A DNA stretch of 46,863 bases from an uncultured Pelagibacteraceae bacterium. GTDB taxonomy: Bacteria; Pseudomonadota; Alphaproteobacteria; Pelagibacterales; Pelagibacteraceae. Below, one piece after another: positions 27,771 to 37,424 of the stretch. Made by a program: the position numbers and the translations under genes. The notes beneath the pieces are model-generated. The model worked only from the letters and a program-made list of their open reading frames with translations. It was not told the DNA's origin and made no database searches. Every line of letters begins with the position of its first letter. Position 1 is the first letter of the stretch. The stretch lies in the NCBI GenBank assembly GCA_902611175.1, contig CACLYQ010000008.1, forward strand, positions 1 through 46,863, in the 5' to 3' direction.

Positions 27771-28511
27771 ATGAGATTAAGAAATAAAGTTGCAATAATA
27801 ACAGGTGCAGCATCTGGATTTGGAAAAGGAATTTCAAAAAAATTTACTGAAGAGGGTGCTAAATTAGTGATGGTAGATATCAATTCAAAATTATTAAAAA
27901 AAGTTTCTAAAAGTTTATCACAAGACTTTTTTATTACGGATGTCTCTAAAGGTTCAAACTTCAGAGCTTTAGCAAAATACGTTTATAAAAATTATAAAAA
28001 TGTAGATATTGTTGTTAATAATGCTGGTGTTACACACAAACCAAAATTCATGGAAACTGTGACTGAAAAAGAATTTGAGAAAGTTTTTAACGTAAACTCA
28101 AAATCAGTTTATTATTGTGGAAAGTACTTTATCCCCAAAATGAAGAAAATTAAAAGAGGGGTAGTTTTAAATGTTGCGTCAACTGCAGGTTTATCACCAA
28201 GACCAAAATTAAATTGGTATAATGCTAGTAAAGGTTGGATGATTACAGCAACAAAAGCTATGGCCATAGAGCTAGCCCCTTTTAAAGTAAGAGTAAACGC
28301 CATCGCACCAGTTGCTGGCGTCACACCATTATTAAAATCATTCATGGGTGGGAATACTATAAAAAAGAAAAAAGCCTTTTTATCTACTATACCTTTGGGA
28401 AGGTTTTCAACTCCTCAAGATATGGGAAATGCAGCATGTTTTTTATGTTCAGATGAGTCAAGTATGGTTACAGGCACAATATTGAATGTAGATGGAGGGA
28501 GATGTATTTAA
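27771..28511 (+). CDS. Short-chain dehydrogenase/reductase (SDR)
   Basis: NAD(P)-dependent oxidoreductase of the classical SDR family. It has TGAASGFGKGI (cofactor glycine motif), NNAG, the catalytic serine in NVASTAG, and the YNASK active-site tyrosine/lysine, ending in ILNVDGGRCI. The asparagine position is also consistent (FNVNSKSVY). Length is 246 residues. The substrate cannot be read; 3-oxoacyl-ACP reductase-like and sugar or alcohol dehydrogenases share this pattern. It starts three bases after aroE and ends six before coaE, so it is co-transcribed with them, though it is not a usual member of this block. Confidence 0.9.
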   Translation: MRLRNKVAIITGAASGFGKGISKKFTEEGAKLVMVDINSKLLKKVSKSLSQDFFITDVSKGSNFRALAKYVYKNYKNVDIVVNNAGVTHKPKFMETVTEKEFEKVFNVNSKSVYYCGKYFIPKMKKIKRGVVLNVASTAGLSPRPKLNWYNASKGWMITATKAMAIELAPFKVRVNAIAPVAGVTPLLKSFMGGNTIKKKKAFLSTIPLGRFSTPQDMGNAACFLCSDESSMVTGTILNVDGGRCI

Positions 28512-28517
28512 TTTATT

Positions 28518-29111
28518 ATGATTAGAATTGGGCTTATAGGTAGTATCGGATCGGGTAAGTCCTTTATAGCAAAACTTTTCAAATACCCGGTTTTTAATGC
28601 AGATAATGAAGTCAAATTTATATACAAAAATAATAGGAACTGTTTTGATAAATTGAGAAAAAATTTACCAAATTTTATAAAATCTTTTCCAATAGTAAAA
28701 AATGAATTAATAGCAGCAATAAATCACGACAAAAAAAATTTAAAAAAAATATCTAAAATAGTTCATCCATTAGTTAGGAGAAGATTGGAAGCTTTTGTTA
28801 AAAGAAACAAAAAAAATAAAATCGTTGTTCTTGATATTCCATTATTAATTGAAAACAAATTATATAAAAAAGACGACATATTAATATATGTAAAATCAGA
28901 TAGAAAAATTATTTCTGAAAGACTAAAAAAAAGAAAAAATTTTAATATAAAAATGCTTAAAAATTTAAAGGATAACCAATTAACATTGTTAAAAAAAAGA
29001 AAGTTAGCGAATTATATTATCGATAATAATTTATCTAGAAATATAGTTAAACAAAAAATTAAAAATATAAAAAAACAAATTATAAATGAAAGAAATTATT
29101 CTAGACACTGA
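28518..29111 (+). CDS. coaE: Dephospho-CoA kinase
   Basis: Phosphorylates dephospho-CoA in the last step of coenzyme A synthesis. P-loop is GLIGSIGSGKSFIAKLF, with VFNADNEVK (acidic base) and HPLVRRRLEAF following. VVLDIPLLIENKLYK is the substrate-binding motif. Very lysine rich. Length is 197 residues. Its end overlaps the dnaQ start by 26 bases, an unusually long same-strand overlap here. Confidence 0.95.
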   Translation: MIRIGLIGSIGSGKSFIAKLFKYPVFNADNEVKFIYKNNRNCFDKLRKNLPNFIKSFPIVKNELIAAINHDKKNLKKISKIVHPLVRRRLEAFVKRNKKNKIVVLDIPLLIENKLYKKDDILIYVKSDRKIISERLKKRKNFNIKMLKNLKDNQLTLLKKRKLANYIIDNNLSRNIVKQKIKNIKKQIINERNYSRH

Positions 29112-29754
29112 AACCACAGGATTATCTGTCGAGGAAGGACATAGAATTGTTGAAATTGGTTGCATCGAACTCGAAAATTTAATCCCAACTAAAAATATAT
29201 TTCATTGCTATTTAAATCCAGAAAGAAAAGTTTCAAAAAGTGCATTTGAAGTACATGGTTATTCAGATAATTTTTTATCTGATAAAAAAAAATTTATCGA
29301 AATTGCTGACGAGTTTTTACGATTTATAAATGGCAAAAAAATTGTAATACATAACGCTGAATTTGATGTAAGACATTTGAATAATGAATTATCAAAAGCT
29401 AACAAAACTCTAATCTTAAATGAAAATGTTGTAGACACTTTAGAAATAGCCAGAAATAAATATCCTGGATCCAGTATAAGTTTGGATGCACTTTGTAAAA
29501 GGTTTAGAATTGACAATACAAAAAGAGATAAACACACCGCGTTATTAGACTGTGAATTGTTATCAAAAGTTTATATAAATCTCTTAGACCAAAAAGAACC
29601 AAAACTAGTATTTGAGAATACAAATATTGAAAATTCAATAGTTAATTTAGATAAAATTATTTATTCAAAAAAAATTATAAAACCATCTTTAATTGAATTA
29701 GAAAAACACAAATCATTTTTAAAAAAAAATTTTAAAAAAAATTTTTTTAATTGA
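29086..29754 (+). CDS. dnaQ: DNA polymerase III subunit epsilon (proofreading exonuclease)
   Basis: 3'-5' exonuclease of the DEDDh family that proofreads for the replicative polymerase. ExoI is ILDTETTGLSVEEGHRIVEIG, ExoII is VIHNAEFDVRHLN and ExoIII is DKHTALLDCELLSKVY with the catalytic histidine. Length is 222 residues. The C-terminus ends in KKNFKKNFFN after a basic region that could contact the alpha subunit. Its stop overlaps the secB stop on the other strand (29747-29754). Confidence 0.96.
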   Translation: MKEIILDTETTGLSVEEGHRIVEIGCIELENLIPTKNIFHCYLNPERKVSKSAFEVHGYSDNFLSDKKKFIEIADEFLRFINGKKIVIHNAEFDVRHLNNELSKANKTLILNENVVDTLEIARNKYPGSSISLDALCKRFRIDNTKRDKHTALLDCELLSKVYINLLDQKEPKLVFENTNIENSIVNLDKIIYSKKIIKPSLIELEKHKSFLKKNFKKNFFN

Positions 29755-30169
29755 ACTTACTTTTATATAATTCTTCAAAGTCTATTTTTTTTTCTAGTTT
29801 TAAATTTGGAAATCCACTATCTCTGATTATACCTAAAAAAATCTTTTCTAACTTTGGATATATTTCTTTTTGAACTTCTATTAGAATTATCCTTTCCAAT
29901 TCCTCCTTTTCGATATTCTTGTTTATTATTTTAATTATGGTTGCATAAGTTATTTCAAAATATGACTTACTATTTCTTTCACCAGGGTCTTTGTAATTTA
30001 ATATTGTTACCACCTCAATGTTTTCGTTTTCTAAATGATTAGATTTAATGTTAATTCCCATAATATATTTTGAAAAATACTCTCTACTTAGTATCAGAGT
30101 CTTAGCATCTGTTATTTCAACTGATAAGTCTTTTATATAATTAAGTAAAATTTCAAAATTTTTTTTCAT
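29747..30169 (-). CDS. secB: Protein-export chaperone SecB
   Basis: Tetrameric chaperone that keeps preproteins unfolded and passes them to SecA. The 140-residue size and beta-rich pattern with NYKDPGERNSKSYFEITYATII, and IILIEVQKEIYPKLEKIFLGIIRDSGFP near the C-terminus, fit the family. It sits next to dnaQ as in other alphaproteobacteria. Its start overlaps the end of fxsA by 17 bases. Confidence 0.92.
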   Translation of the reverse strand: MKKNFEILLNYIKDLSVEITDAKTLILSREYFSKYIMGINIKSNHLENENIEVVTILNYKDPGERNSKSYFEITYATIIKIINKNIEKEELERIILIEVQKEIYPKLEKIFLGIIRDSGFPNLKLEKKIDFEELYKSKFN

Positions 30170-30578
30170 CCTTGTCGCTTATATCTTCATAATCTCCCTC
30201 GATAAAATCTTTATTATTTTTAACATTTTTAGTTTTTTTTTTTATAAATTTATTAAGTATAATTTTTCTTGTAAAAGGAATAACAAGCATAATTCCAATT
30301 AAATCTGTAGCAAAGCCTGGTAATATTAACAATAATGCTGCAAATGCCAAAGTGGCACCTGATATTATTTCATATACAGGTATTTCATTTTTTACTAACT
30401 GGTTTAAGCCCGACTTAAGGGTGTTAAACCCCTCATATCTTGCATAAGCAACTCCAGCAACTGCAGTGGTTAAAATTAGTAAAACGGTGTTAAATGCACC
30501 TATTTGAGAACCAATTTTAATAAATAGGAAGATTTCAATAAGTGGAATTCCAATAATTAAAAATAATGCTGTGTTCAT
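30153..30578 (-). CDS. fxsA: FxsA-family inner-membrane protein
   Basis: Small membrane protein of the FxsA family, found near secB in alphaproteobacteria. There are four hydrophobic segments in the first 110 residues (FLIIGIPLIEIFLFIKIGSQ, VLLILTTAVAGVAYARYEG, ISGATLAFAALLLILPGFAT, LIGIMLVIPFTRK) and a charged cytoplasmic tail. The GFATDLIG stretch is family-typical. Function in SAR11-like cells is unknown. Confidence 0.88.
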   Translation of the reverse strand: MNTALFLIIGIPLIEIFLFIKIGSQIGAFNTVLLILTTAVAGVAYARYEGFNTLKSGLNQLVKNEIPVYEIISGATLAFAALLLILPGFATDLIGIMLVIPFTRKIILNKFIKKKTKNVKNNKDFIEGDYEDISDKDEKKF

Positions 30579-30600
30579 TTGTCTATTATTTAATTAGCAG

Positions 30601-30615
30601 GTTGAAATTATCAAC
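30601..30615. repeat. Inverted repeat in fxsA/tim44 intergenic region
   Basis: GTTGA, five bases, TCAAC: a short palindrome in the 57-base gap between the divergent fxsA (secB side) and Tim44-like genes. It could be an operator or chance; no binding protein is known. Confidence 0.3.
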
Positions 30616-30635
30616 ATAGTAAATAATATAGTCAT

Positions 30636-31223
30636 ATGAGTTATAGCTTTGAATACATTGATATTATACTACTTGCAATGATTGCGGGTTTTATTTTTCT
30701 CAGATTAAGAGGAATTCTTGGTAAAAAAACCGGTTTTGAAGAGGATATAGACTCAAGTTTTGCTCATGAGGCACCACCAGCCAAACCGACTGTTGATCTG
30801 AATGCAAGTACATTTGATGAAAATGCTAAGAAAGAATTTGTTAAAGGAGCAAGAATTGCCTATGAAACAATAATCACTAATTTTGCGAATGGAAAATTAA
30901 AAGATATTAAATCATTATTAGATAAAAATGTATATCAGCAATTTGAAGAAGCCATAAAAGACAGAGATTCAAAAAATTATTCATCGGACACAACATTTAT
31001 TGGAATTAACTCAGTTGAAGTAAAAGAGCACCAACAAAATAAAAATATGTTGGAAGTAACAGTTGAATTTGTTAGTGAAATTATATCATGCGTTAAAGAC
31101 AAAGATAATAAAGTAGTTTCAGGTGATCCAGAAAAAATTAAAAAAGTACTAGATACTTGGAAGTTCTCAAAAGACAGTAGATCTACCAACCCAAATTGGT
31201 TATTAATTGATACTCAAGCTTGA
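30636..31223 (+). CDS. Tim44/TimA-like membrane protein
   Basis: Single-pass inner-membrane protein related to mitochondrial Tim44, commonly found next to secB and fxsA in alphaproteobacteria. The N-terminal helix is IDIILLAMIAGFIFLRLRGILG. The C-terminal Tim44-like domain covers roughly residues 70-195 (KEFVKGARIAYETIITNFANG ... [22 protein letters not shown]). Length is 195 residues. The partner is not proven. Its stop overlaps the TTG start of the Smr gene (TTGA). Confidence 0.88.
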   Translation: MSYSFEYIDIILLAMIAGFIFLRLRGILGKKTGFEEDIDSSFAHEAPPAKPTVDLNASTFDENAKKEFVKGARIAYETIITNFANGKLKDIKSLLDKNVYQQFEEAIKDRDSKNYSSDTTFIGINSVEVKEHQQNKNMLEVTVEFVSEIISCVKDKDNKVVSGDPEKIKKVLDTWKFSKDSRSTNPNWLLIDTQA

Positions 31224-31633
31224 CAAATAAGCTATCAGACAAAGATAAAAAGGATTGGCAAAAATTTTTAGATAGTTCTGAAAAACTTCAAAGCAAAGAT
31301 GTGGATCAGTTAAATAATCAGACAATTAATGAAAGATCAATCGATCTCCATGGATATACTTTGGAAGAAGCTAACAAAAAAATCTCAGAATTTATTGAAA
31401 ATTGTTATGCAAATAAAATTAAAAAAATTAATGTGATTACTGGTAAGGGTATGCGATCAAAAAATTTAGATGATCCGTATCAATCTAAAGATTTAAGTAT
31501 TTTGAAGCATTCAGTACCAGAATATATTAAGAATAATCCTGAATTAATGAGTAAAATTATTAGAATAGATTTGGATTCAGTTCTTAGCCCTTCGAAAGGA
31601 AATTTTGATATATTTTTGAAAACTATAAAATAA
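31220..31633 (+). CDS. Smr-domain protein
   Basis: Small protein with a C-terminal Smr (MutS2-related) domain, a nuclease-like or nucleic-acid-binding fold. The signature is [18 protein letters not shown] then [12 protein letters not shown]. Length is 137 residues. The start is TTG at 31220, translationally coupled to the Tim44-like gene. The role is unknown, possibly RNA or DNA processing. The stop overlaps the hslU stop by 11 bases on the other strand. Confidence 0.88.
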   Translation: MTNKLSDKDKKDWQKFLDSSEKLQSKDVDQLNNQTINERSIDLHGYTLEEANKKISEFIENCYANKIKKINVITGKGMRSKNLDDPYQSKDLSILKHSVPEYIKNNPELMSKIIRIDLDSVLSPSKGNFDIFLKTIK

Positions 31634-32990
31634 ATTTTGAAAGATCAGTATCTTTTACTAATTCTCCAATATTATCTTTTATATATTTACCATCTACAGT
31701 AATTTTTTCCCCAGCTCTATCTGTTGCTGTGAAACTAATTTCATCTAAAACTCTCTCAATAATCGTATGTAATCTTCTTGCACCAATATTTTCTACCGAT
31801 GAATTGACTTCACTTGCTATATGAGCGATTGTATTTATTCCGTCTTCTGTAAATTCTAAATCAACATTTTCAGTTTTTAAAAGAGCCTTATATTGTTTTA
31901 TTAAACTGTTGTCTGGCTCCTTTAATATTCTTATAAAGTCCTTACTATTAAGAGCATCAAGCTCAACTCTTATTGGGAGCCTACCTTGTAGTTCAGGCAA
32001 AAGATCTGATGGTTTCGCCAATTGAAAAGCGCCTGAGGCAATAAATAAAATATGATCAGTTTTAAGAGGTCCATATTTTGTGCTAACAGTTGTCCCCTCT
32101 ATTAATGGTAATAAATCTCTTTGAACACCTTCTCTTGAAACATCACCACCAATTCTATCTGTTCTTGCAGAAATTTTGTCAATTTCATCTAAGAAAACTA
32201 TTCCATTATTTTCTGTTGAGTCTTTTGCTGATTTTATAATTTTATCTTGTTCAATAAGTTTATCTGATTCTTCATTTATTAAAATTTCATGAGACTCTTT
32301 AACTGTCAATTTCTTTTTTTTAGGTTTTTGACCCATGGATTTTCCAAGCATGTCAGAAATATTTATCATTCCAACGTTTGCACCAGGCATTCCAGGTATT
32401 TCGAATGATGGCATTTGATTAGACTCGCTAACAGCTATTTCAATTTCATTGTCATCTAAATCTCCATCTCTTAGTCTCTTCCTAAAACTTTCTCTTGTTG
32501 CAACACTTGCTTTGTTTCCAACTAAAGCATCTAAAACCCTGTCCTCAGCTAATTTTTGTGCTTGAGCATGAACTTCTTTTCTTTTCTTCACTTTTTCCAT
32601 AGCAATTGCAATTTCTAACAGATCTCTAACAATTTGTTCCACATCACGTCCCACATATCCTACTTCAGTAAATCTTGTTGCTTCAACTTTCATAAAAGGT
32701 GCTTCTGCTAATTTTGAAAGCCTTCTCGAAATTTCAGTTTTACCAACACCAGTTGGTCCAATCATTAAAATATTTTTTGGAAGAACTTCATCTTTCATAT
32801 CATCGTCTAATGCTTGTCTTCTCCATCTATTTCTTAAAGCAATCGCAACAGCTCTTTTGGCCTTGTTTTGCCCAACAACAAATCTATCTAATTCAGAAAC
32901 AATTTCTCTTGGTGATAGAGAGTTTGTTATTGTATTTTGCTCTTTTGCAACTTTGCCTTTTGGAAATGACGTAACATTTGATTTTTCCAT
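31623..32990 (-). CDS. hslU: ATP-dependent protease ATPase subunit HslU
   Basis: AAA+ unfoldase of the HslUV protease. Walker A is [15 protein letters not shown], with the GYVGRDVE pore motif in [21 protein letters not shown]. The intermediate domain occupies roughly residues 110-250 and Walker B is [11 protein letters not shown]. The sensor and C-terminal helix (TDLSKFIL) that docks in HslV are intact. Length is 455 residues. Confidence 0.98.
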   Translation of the reverse strand: MEKSNVTSFPKGKVAKEQNTITNSLSPREIVSELDRFVVGQNKAKRAVAIALRNRWRRQALDDDMKDEVLPKNILMIGPTGVGKTEISRRLSKLAEAPFMKVEATRFTEVGYVGRDVEQIVRDLLEIAIAMEKVKKRKEVHAQAQKLAEDRVLDALVGNKASVATRESFRKRLRDGDLDDNEIEIAVSESNQMPSFEIPGMPGANVGMINISDMLGKSMGQKPKKKKLTVKESHEILINEESDKLIEQDKIIKSAKDSTENNGIVFLDEIDKISARTDRIGGDVSREGVQRDLLPLIEGTTVSTKYGPLKTDHILFIASGAFQLAKPSDLLPELQGRLPIRVELDALNSKDFIRILKEPDNSLIKQYKALLKTENVDLEFTEDGINTIAHIASEVNSSVENIGARRLHTIIERVLDEISFTATDRAGEKITVDGKYIKDNIGELVKDTDLSKFIL

Positions 32991-33505
32991 TATATTTTCT
33001 CCATACTAAAATTGTCATTAGTAAATACACAAATATCTGATGCAACTTTAATTGATTTCTTTGCAATTTCTTCTGCAGACATCTCAGTATCCATTAATAC
33101 CTTTGCGGCTGCTAAAGCATAATTTCCACCAGAACCAATTCCAATTACATCACCTTCTGGCTCCAGAACATCACCAGTTCCTGAAATAATAAAACTTTTT
33201 TCTTTATCACCTATTGCCATCAAGGCTTCTAATCTACGTAAATATTTATCGGTTCTCCAATCTTTAGCTAATTCTACAGCGGCTCTTGTTAAGTTCCCCG
33301 CATGCTTTTCAAGCTTTGACTCTAGCCTCTCAAATAAAGTAAGTGCGTCTGCTGTTGATCCTGCAAAACCTGCGATCACATTTCTTTTCTCAATTTTACG
33401 AACTTTGTTAGCAGTTTTCTTAATTACAGTATTACCCATACTAACTTGACCGTCACTGGCCACAACTACGTCATTATTTTTTCTTACAAGTACAATTGTT
33501 GTCAT
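32990..33505 (-). CDS. hslV: ATP-dependent protease subunit HslV
   Basis: Threonine protease of the HslUV complex. The N-terminus [20 protein letters not shown] exposes the catalytic threonine after Met removal, matching E. coli HslV, so this start is secure. [17 protein letters not shown] and YLRRLEALM are conserved. Length is 171 residues. An RpoH-like promoter lies immediately upstream with almost no room for a leader. Confidence 0.98.
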   Translation of the reverse strand: MTTIVLVRKNNDVVVASDGQVSMGNTVIKKTANKVRKIEKRNVIAGFAGSTADALTLFERLESKLEKHAGNLTRAAVELAKDWRTDKYLRRLEALMAIGDKEKSFIISGTGDVLEPEGDVIGIGSGGNYALAAAKVLMDTEMSAEEIAKKSIKVASDICVFTNDNFSMEKI

Positions 33506-33512
33506 AGACTAT

Positions 33513-33540
33513 AAATGGATACGAATTTGAATAGTTCAAG
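33513..33540 (-). promoter_or_regulatory. RpoH-like heat-shock promoter of hslVU
   Basis: On the minus strand CTTG (33540-33537), 17 bases, then TCCATTT (33519-33513). Sigma-32 promoters show CTTG-N17-CCCATNT; this has one mismatch in the -10 half and the exact spacing of E. coli dnaK P1. The start codon A is at 33505, seven bases after the -10 end, so the mRNA may be leaderless. Confidence 0.6.
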
Positions 33541-33557
33541 TCCAGGTTTAGTATTAT

Positions 33558-33566
33558 TGATATAAT
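33558..33566 (+). promoter_or_regulatory. Extended -10 promoter of the his operon
   Basis: TGATATAAT: TG motif plus a perfect TATAAT (33561-33566), 29 bases before the hisB ATG at 33596. No clear -35 is present, as expected for an extended -10. Also forms the palindrome TTGATATAATCAA. Confidence 0.5.
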
Positions 33567-33595
33567 CAAAAATACCTATATACCTAATTTAAATT

Positions 33596-34186
33596 ATGAA
33601 AAGAAAAGCAAAAATAGCTAGAAAAACAAAAGAAACTAATATCAGTGTTGACCTTAATATTGATGGAAAAGGTAAGTACAAAGTTGACACAGGAATAGGT
33701 TTTCTAGATCACATGCTTGAGCAGTTATCTAAACACTCATCAATGGATTTAACTGTTAAAGCTAAAGGTGACACACACATTGATCTTCACCACACAACTG
33801 AAGACACTGGAATTGCTATTGGAGAATGCTTGAAGAAAGCTTCAAAAAAATTTGTAGGTATTAAAAGATATGCTCACATTCTGTTACCAATGGATGAAAC
33901 ATTAACAAGAGTTGCAATAGATGTTTCTAACAGACCTTATTTGATTTGGAATGTGAAATTAAAAGTTGAAAAACTTGGTGAAATGGACACAGAATTATTT
34001 AAAGAGTGGTTCCAAGCATTCTCACAAGCTGCAGGAATTACTTTGCACGTTGAAAATATTTATGGCGATAATAGTCATCACATCATAGAGTCTTGCTATA
34101 AAGGCCTGGCAAGGACCTTAAGAGCTGCACTAGAATTAGATCCAAGAAACAAAAGTACAATTCCATCTACTAAAGGGTCTCTATAA
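33596..34186 (+). CDS. hisB: Imidazoleglycerol-phosphate dehydratase
   Basis: Sixth step of histidine synthesis, Mn-dependent dehydration of [17 protein letters not shown] and [17 protein letters not shown] are the metal-binding motifs, with [18 protein letters not shown] in the second half. Length is 196 residues, the dehydratase only (no phosphatase fusion). First gene of the his run, divergent from hslV. Confidence 0.97.
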   Translation: MKRKAKIARKTKETNISVDLNIDGKGKYKVDTGIGFLDHMLEQLSKHSSMDLTVKAKGDTHIDLHHTTEDTGIAIGECLKKASKKFVGIKRYAHILLPMDETLTRVAIDVSNRPYLIWNVKLKVEKLGEMDTELFKEWFQAFSQAAGITLHVENIYGDNSHHIIESCYKGLARTLRAALELDPRNKSTIPSTKGSL

Positions 34187-34191
34187 GATTA

Positions 34192-34818
34192 ATGGACGTC
34201 ACAATTGTTGACTATAAATCGGGCAATATTAGCTCTGTAATCAACTCCTTTAAGGAAGTTGCCAAAGATAAAGTTAATATCGAAGTAACTTCAGATTTAA
34301 ATAAAATTAAATCAAGCGACAAAGTAGTTTTACCAGGGCAAGGATCATTTAAAAGCTGTATAGAAGGTTTAAATGGCATAAATGGCTTAATAGACACTCT
34401 AAGGGAGTTTGCGTTATATAATAAAAAACCTCTCTTAGGAATTTGCGTGGGGCTTCAAATGTTTGCAGATATTGGTTATGAAGAAGTTGAAACAAAAGGA
34501 CTGGGTTGGATTTCTGGTAAAGTATCTAAAATTGATAATCAGGGTGGAAAATTTAAACTTCCTCACATTGGTTGGAACCAAATAAATATTGTTAAGGAAA
34601 GTAAAATTTTTAAAAATATAGAAAATAACTCACATATGTATTTTGTTCACAGTTATGAATTTATTCCAAATGATAATTCAGTAACTGCTGCTACAACTGA
34701 TTATTCATCAAATATTGTGTGTGCAGTTGAAAAAGAAAATATATTTGGGACACAGTTTCATCCTGAAAAAAGCGATAAAACTGGCCTGAAAATAATTGAT
34801 AATTTTATAAATTTATAG
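34192..34818 (+). CDS. hisH: Imidazole glycerol phosphate synthase subunit HisH
   Basis: Glutaminase subunit feeding ammonia to HisF. The catalytic cysteine is in PLLGICVGLQMF and the histidine and glutamate are in GTQFHPEKS. VDYKSGNISSV and VLPGQGSF are conserved. Length is 208 residues. The unknown gene at 34820 starts one base after its stop. Confidence 0.97.
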   Translation: MDVTIVDYKSGNISSVINSFKEVAKDKVNIEVTSDLNKIKSSDKVVLPGQGSFKSCIEGLNGINGLIDTLREFALYNKKPLLGICVGLQMFADIGYEEVETKGLGWISGKVSKIDNQGGKFKLPHIGWNQINIVKESKIFKNIENNSHMYFVHSYEFIPNDNSVTAATTDYSSNIVCAVEKENIFGTQFHPEKSDKTGLKIIDNFINL

Positions 34819-34819
34819 A

Positions 34820-35962
34820 ATGAAAAAATTTATTTTAGCGATTTTTATAAATTTATTGTGTTTTTTAAACTATAGTAATGCAAAAGTTAAATCAGAAAAT
34901 ATGACATTTCCAAAACATTTTTATACTGAACAGATAGAAGTTTGCCTTGCAGCAGGAAATGAAAGTTTTAAATCTAACTATACAAAAAGTAAGATTGAAA
35001 GCCTAATTACTTTGGATTGGATGAGTGAATGGGCAAAAGGAAACTCAAGAAGTGTAAATCATGAAAATTTGACAGGTCCAATGACGTTATTTGCGGTTAC
35101 CACACATACAGCTATTGGAAATAACGATAAAGATGAAATTAATTTAGCTAAAAATGTTCTAATTCAAATGGCAAAGGCAAATATCTTGTATGAAACAATA
35201 GGAAGAGAAGAATTAAAAGAAAAGCCTAGATGTTGGAAAGATGGTAATCCAGAATCACCTTGTTGGTATCATGCTTATGAATTTGCAAGAGATGCTTTCA
35301 CAAATTACATGATTATTGCCACTTATTTAAAAGAACATTTAAGCAAAGAAGAACTAAAGATAGTGAATAAATATATAAAAAAAATGCATAAAAAATTTAT
35401 AAAACCAGAGGAATTTGCAAATAAAAAAAGAGGTTTTTATGCAATGGGAAATGGAGGAATTCCAAATTTAGTTTATGCGAGCTGGACAAATAATAAAAAA
35501 TTAGCTGCTAAAGAAATAAATTTTAGATTAAAATATATTGATAAGGTATTTTATGATGATGGATATATTAATAATAATTCATTTAGAGGTTACAGAGGTT
35601 TATGGTATCACTCTTATGGATTAAATTCCGCATTAGGATATATTTATTTAGCTCATTTATGGGGTGCAAAAATTCCAAAAAAAATTATTAAAAAGGTAAC
35701 GAAAGCAGCAGAGGTCCTAAATTTAGGAATTACTGATTACGAGAAATTTGCCTCAAGAAAGTTTGATGGAGATCAAAATAATAACCAATACAAAAAGAAA
35801 AATGCAAGAATGCATACTCATCAAGATGCATTGGCAATAGATACTCTAATGGAAATGATTACTGGTATAAAATTAGAAACAGACCCAACTTATTTACGTA
35901 AAAGACCCAAGTCAGGTATTGATGATTTGATTGGTTTTAATGCAAACTGTATAAAAAAATGA
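34820..35962 (+). CDS. Exported alginate-lyase-like protein of unknown function, within the his operon
   Basis: I do not recognise this 380-residue gene with certainty. A signal peptide (residues 1-21, FILAIFINLLCFLNYSNA) suggests export to the periplasm. The rest is helical and resembles the alpha/alpha-toroid alginate lyase family (PL5 type). Residues 256-268, RGYRGLWYHSYGL, match the active-site arginine/tyrosine segment RRQRALAYHNYAL of A1-III lyase. The segment NGGIPNLVYASW (211-222) aligns with the lyase NNH motif but lacks its catalytic histidine. Lytic function is thus doubtful. It lies one base after hisH and overlaps hisA by ATGA, so it is embedded in the operon although it has no known link to histidine. 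Confidence 0.6.
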   Translation: MKKFILAIFINLLCFLNYSNAKVKSENMTFPKHFYTEQIEVCLAAGNESFKSNYTKSKIESLITLDWMSEWAKGNSRSVNHENLTGPMTLFAVTTHTAIGNNDKDEINLAKNVLIQMAKANILYETIGREELKEKPRCWKDGNPESPCWYHAYEFARDAFTNYMIIATYLKEHLSKEELKIVNKYIKKMHKKFIKPEEFANKKRGFYAMGNGGIPNLVYASWTNNKKLAAKEINFRLKYIDKVFYDDGYINNNSFRGYRGLWYHSYGLNSALGYIYLAHLWGAKIPKKIIKKVTKAAEVLNLGITDYEKFASRKFDGDQNNNQYKKKNARMHTHQDALAIDTLMEMITGIKLETDPTYLRKRPKSGIDDLIGFNANCIKK

Positions 35963-36678
35963 AAATATTTCCTGCAATAGATATTAAAGATAAAAAGTGC
36001 GTTAGATTAATCAAAGGAGATTTTGAAAATAAAACTGAATATGAAATATCTCCCGTGGAGCAAGCTGGAAAATATAAAGACAATGGATTTAAAAATTTAC
36101 ATATAGTTGATCTAGACGGTGCATTAACTGGAGATCCGATTAATATTAATATTATTCACGATATTGTTGGAAAATTTGATCTTAAAATAGAAATAGGAGG
36201 TGGGATCAGAAATTTTGAGACTATTCAAAAATATATTGATGTTGGTGTTGAAAAAGTAATTTTGGGAAGTGCTGCCATAAAAGATAGAAGATTTTTAGAA
36301 GAAGCTTGTAAAAAATTTCCAAGCAAAATTGCATTAGGTTTAGATGCTAAAGATGGTCATCTTGCAATTTCAGGTTGGACAGAAGAGTCGGATAAACTGA
36401 CAACTGAATATCTAAAAAAGGTAAATAATTACGGAGTTAGTAGAATTATTTATACAGATATTAATAGAGATGGAACTAAGCAAAGCCCAAATTTTGTAGA
36501 AACACAAAAAGTTGCAGATATTTCAAATTGTCCAGTGGTTATATCAGGCGGAGTCTCATCGATTAATGATATTAAAAAAGCTAAAAATTTAAATAATATC
36601 GAAGGTGTTATAGTTGGAAAAGCTATATACGATGGAGACATAAAGTTGGATGAACTTGCAAAAGAAATAGATGCTTAA
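35959..36678 (+). CDS. hisA: ProFAR isomerase
   Basis: Isomerises ProFAR in histidine synthesis. A (beta/alpha)8 barrel: [19 protein letters not shown], the phosphate-binding [15 protein letters not shown], and [13 protein letters not shown]. The catalytic aspartates are in the first strand and in [11 protein letters not shown]. Length is 239 residues. Overlaps hisF by eight bases. Confidence 0.97.
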   Translation: MKIFPAIDIKDKKCVRLIKGDFENKTEYEISPVEQAGKYKDNGFKNLHIVDLDGALTGDPININIIHDIVGKFDLKIEIGGGIRNFETIQKYIDVGVEKVILGSAAIKDRRFLEEACKKFPSKIALGLDAKDGHLAISGWTEESDKLTTEYLKKVNNYGVSRIIYTDINRDGTKQSPNFVETQKVADISNCPVVISGGVSSINDIKKAKNLNNIEGVIVGKAIYDGDIKLDELAKEIDA

Positions 36679-37423
36679 AAATAGAATTATACCTTGTTTA
36701 GATGTTAAAAATGGTCGTGTTGTTAAAGGTATTAACTTTGTTGATCTAAAAGACGCAGGAGATCCTGTTGAGCAAGCAAAAATTTATAGTGACGGCGGCG
36801 CAGATGAGATTTGTTTTTTAGATATTACTGCTTCTAATGAAAATAGAGATACTATTTATGAGGTAGTAGAAAAAACTTCTAAGAAATGTTTTGTACCTTT
36901 AACAGTAGGCGGAGGTGTTAGAAGTATTGATGATATTAACAAATTACTTAATTGTGGAGCAGATAAAGTATCTATAAATACAGCAGCTGTTCAAAATTCA
37001 AAAGTAGTTGAGGATAGTTCTAGAAAATTTGGATCACAGTGCATTGTTGTTGCAATTGATGCAAAAAGAAAAGATGGTGGATGGGAAATTTTTACCCACG
37101 GTGGTAGAAATCCAACAGGCATAAACGCTTTAGAATTTGCATCTAAAATGGAGAAATGTGGTGCTGGAGAGCTTCTTGTGACCTCTATGGATAAAGATGG
37201 AACTCAGTCTGGATACGATATTGAATTAATGCAAAAGATATCTTCTATGGTCAATATTCCAGTTATTGCATCAGGTGGGGTTGGAACTTTAGATCACTTA
37301 GTTGATGGAATAAAATCAGGTGCAAGTGCTGTTTTAGCTGCATCTATATTCCATTACGGCACTTATTCAGTAAATGAAGCTAAGCAATATTTGGCTTCAA
37401 AAGATATACCTGTTAGGATTTAG
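36671..37423 (+). CDS. hisF: Imidazole glycerol phosphate synthase subunit HisF
   Basis: Cyclase subunit that, with HisH, makes imidazole glycerol phosphate and [23 protein letters not shown] with the catalytic aspartate, [24 protein letters not shown] with the second aspartate, and [13 protein letters not shown] complete a typical barrel of 250 residues. Confidence 0.97.
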   Translation: MLKNRIIPCLDVKNGRVVKGINFVDLKDAGDPVEQAKIYSDGGADEICFLDITASNENRDTIYEVVEKTSKKCFVPLTVGGGVRSIDDINKLLNCGADKVSINTAAVQNSKVVEDSSRKFGSQCIVVAIDAKRKDGGWEIFTHGGRNPTGINALEFASKMEKCGAGELLVTSMDKDGTQSGYDIELMQKISSMVNIPVIASGGVGTLDHLVDGIKSGASAVLAASIFHYGTYSVNEAKQYLASKDIPVRI

Positions 37424-37424
37424 A

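Noticed and set aside
37374..37424. Longer start for hisE
   Set aside because: It overlaps the hisF 3' end; the ATG at 37425 begins the family N-terminus.
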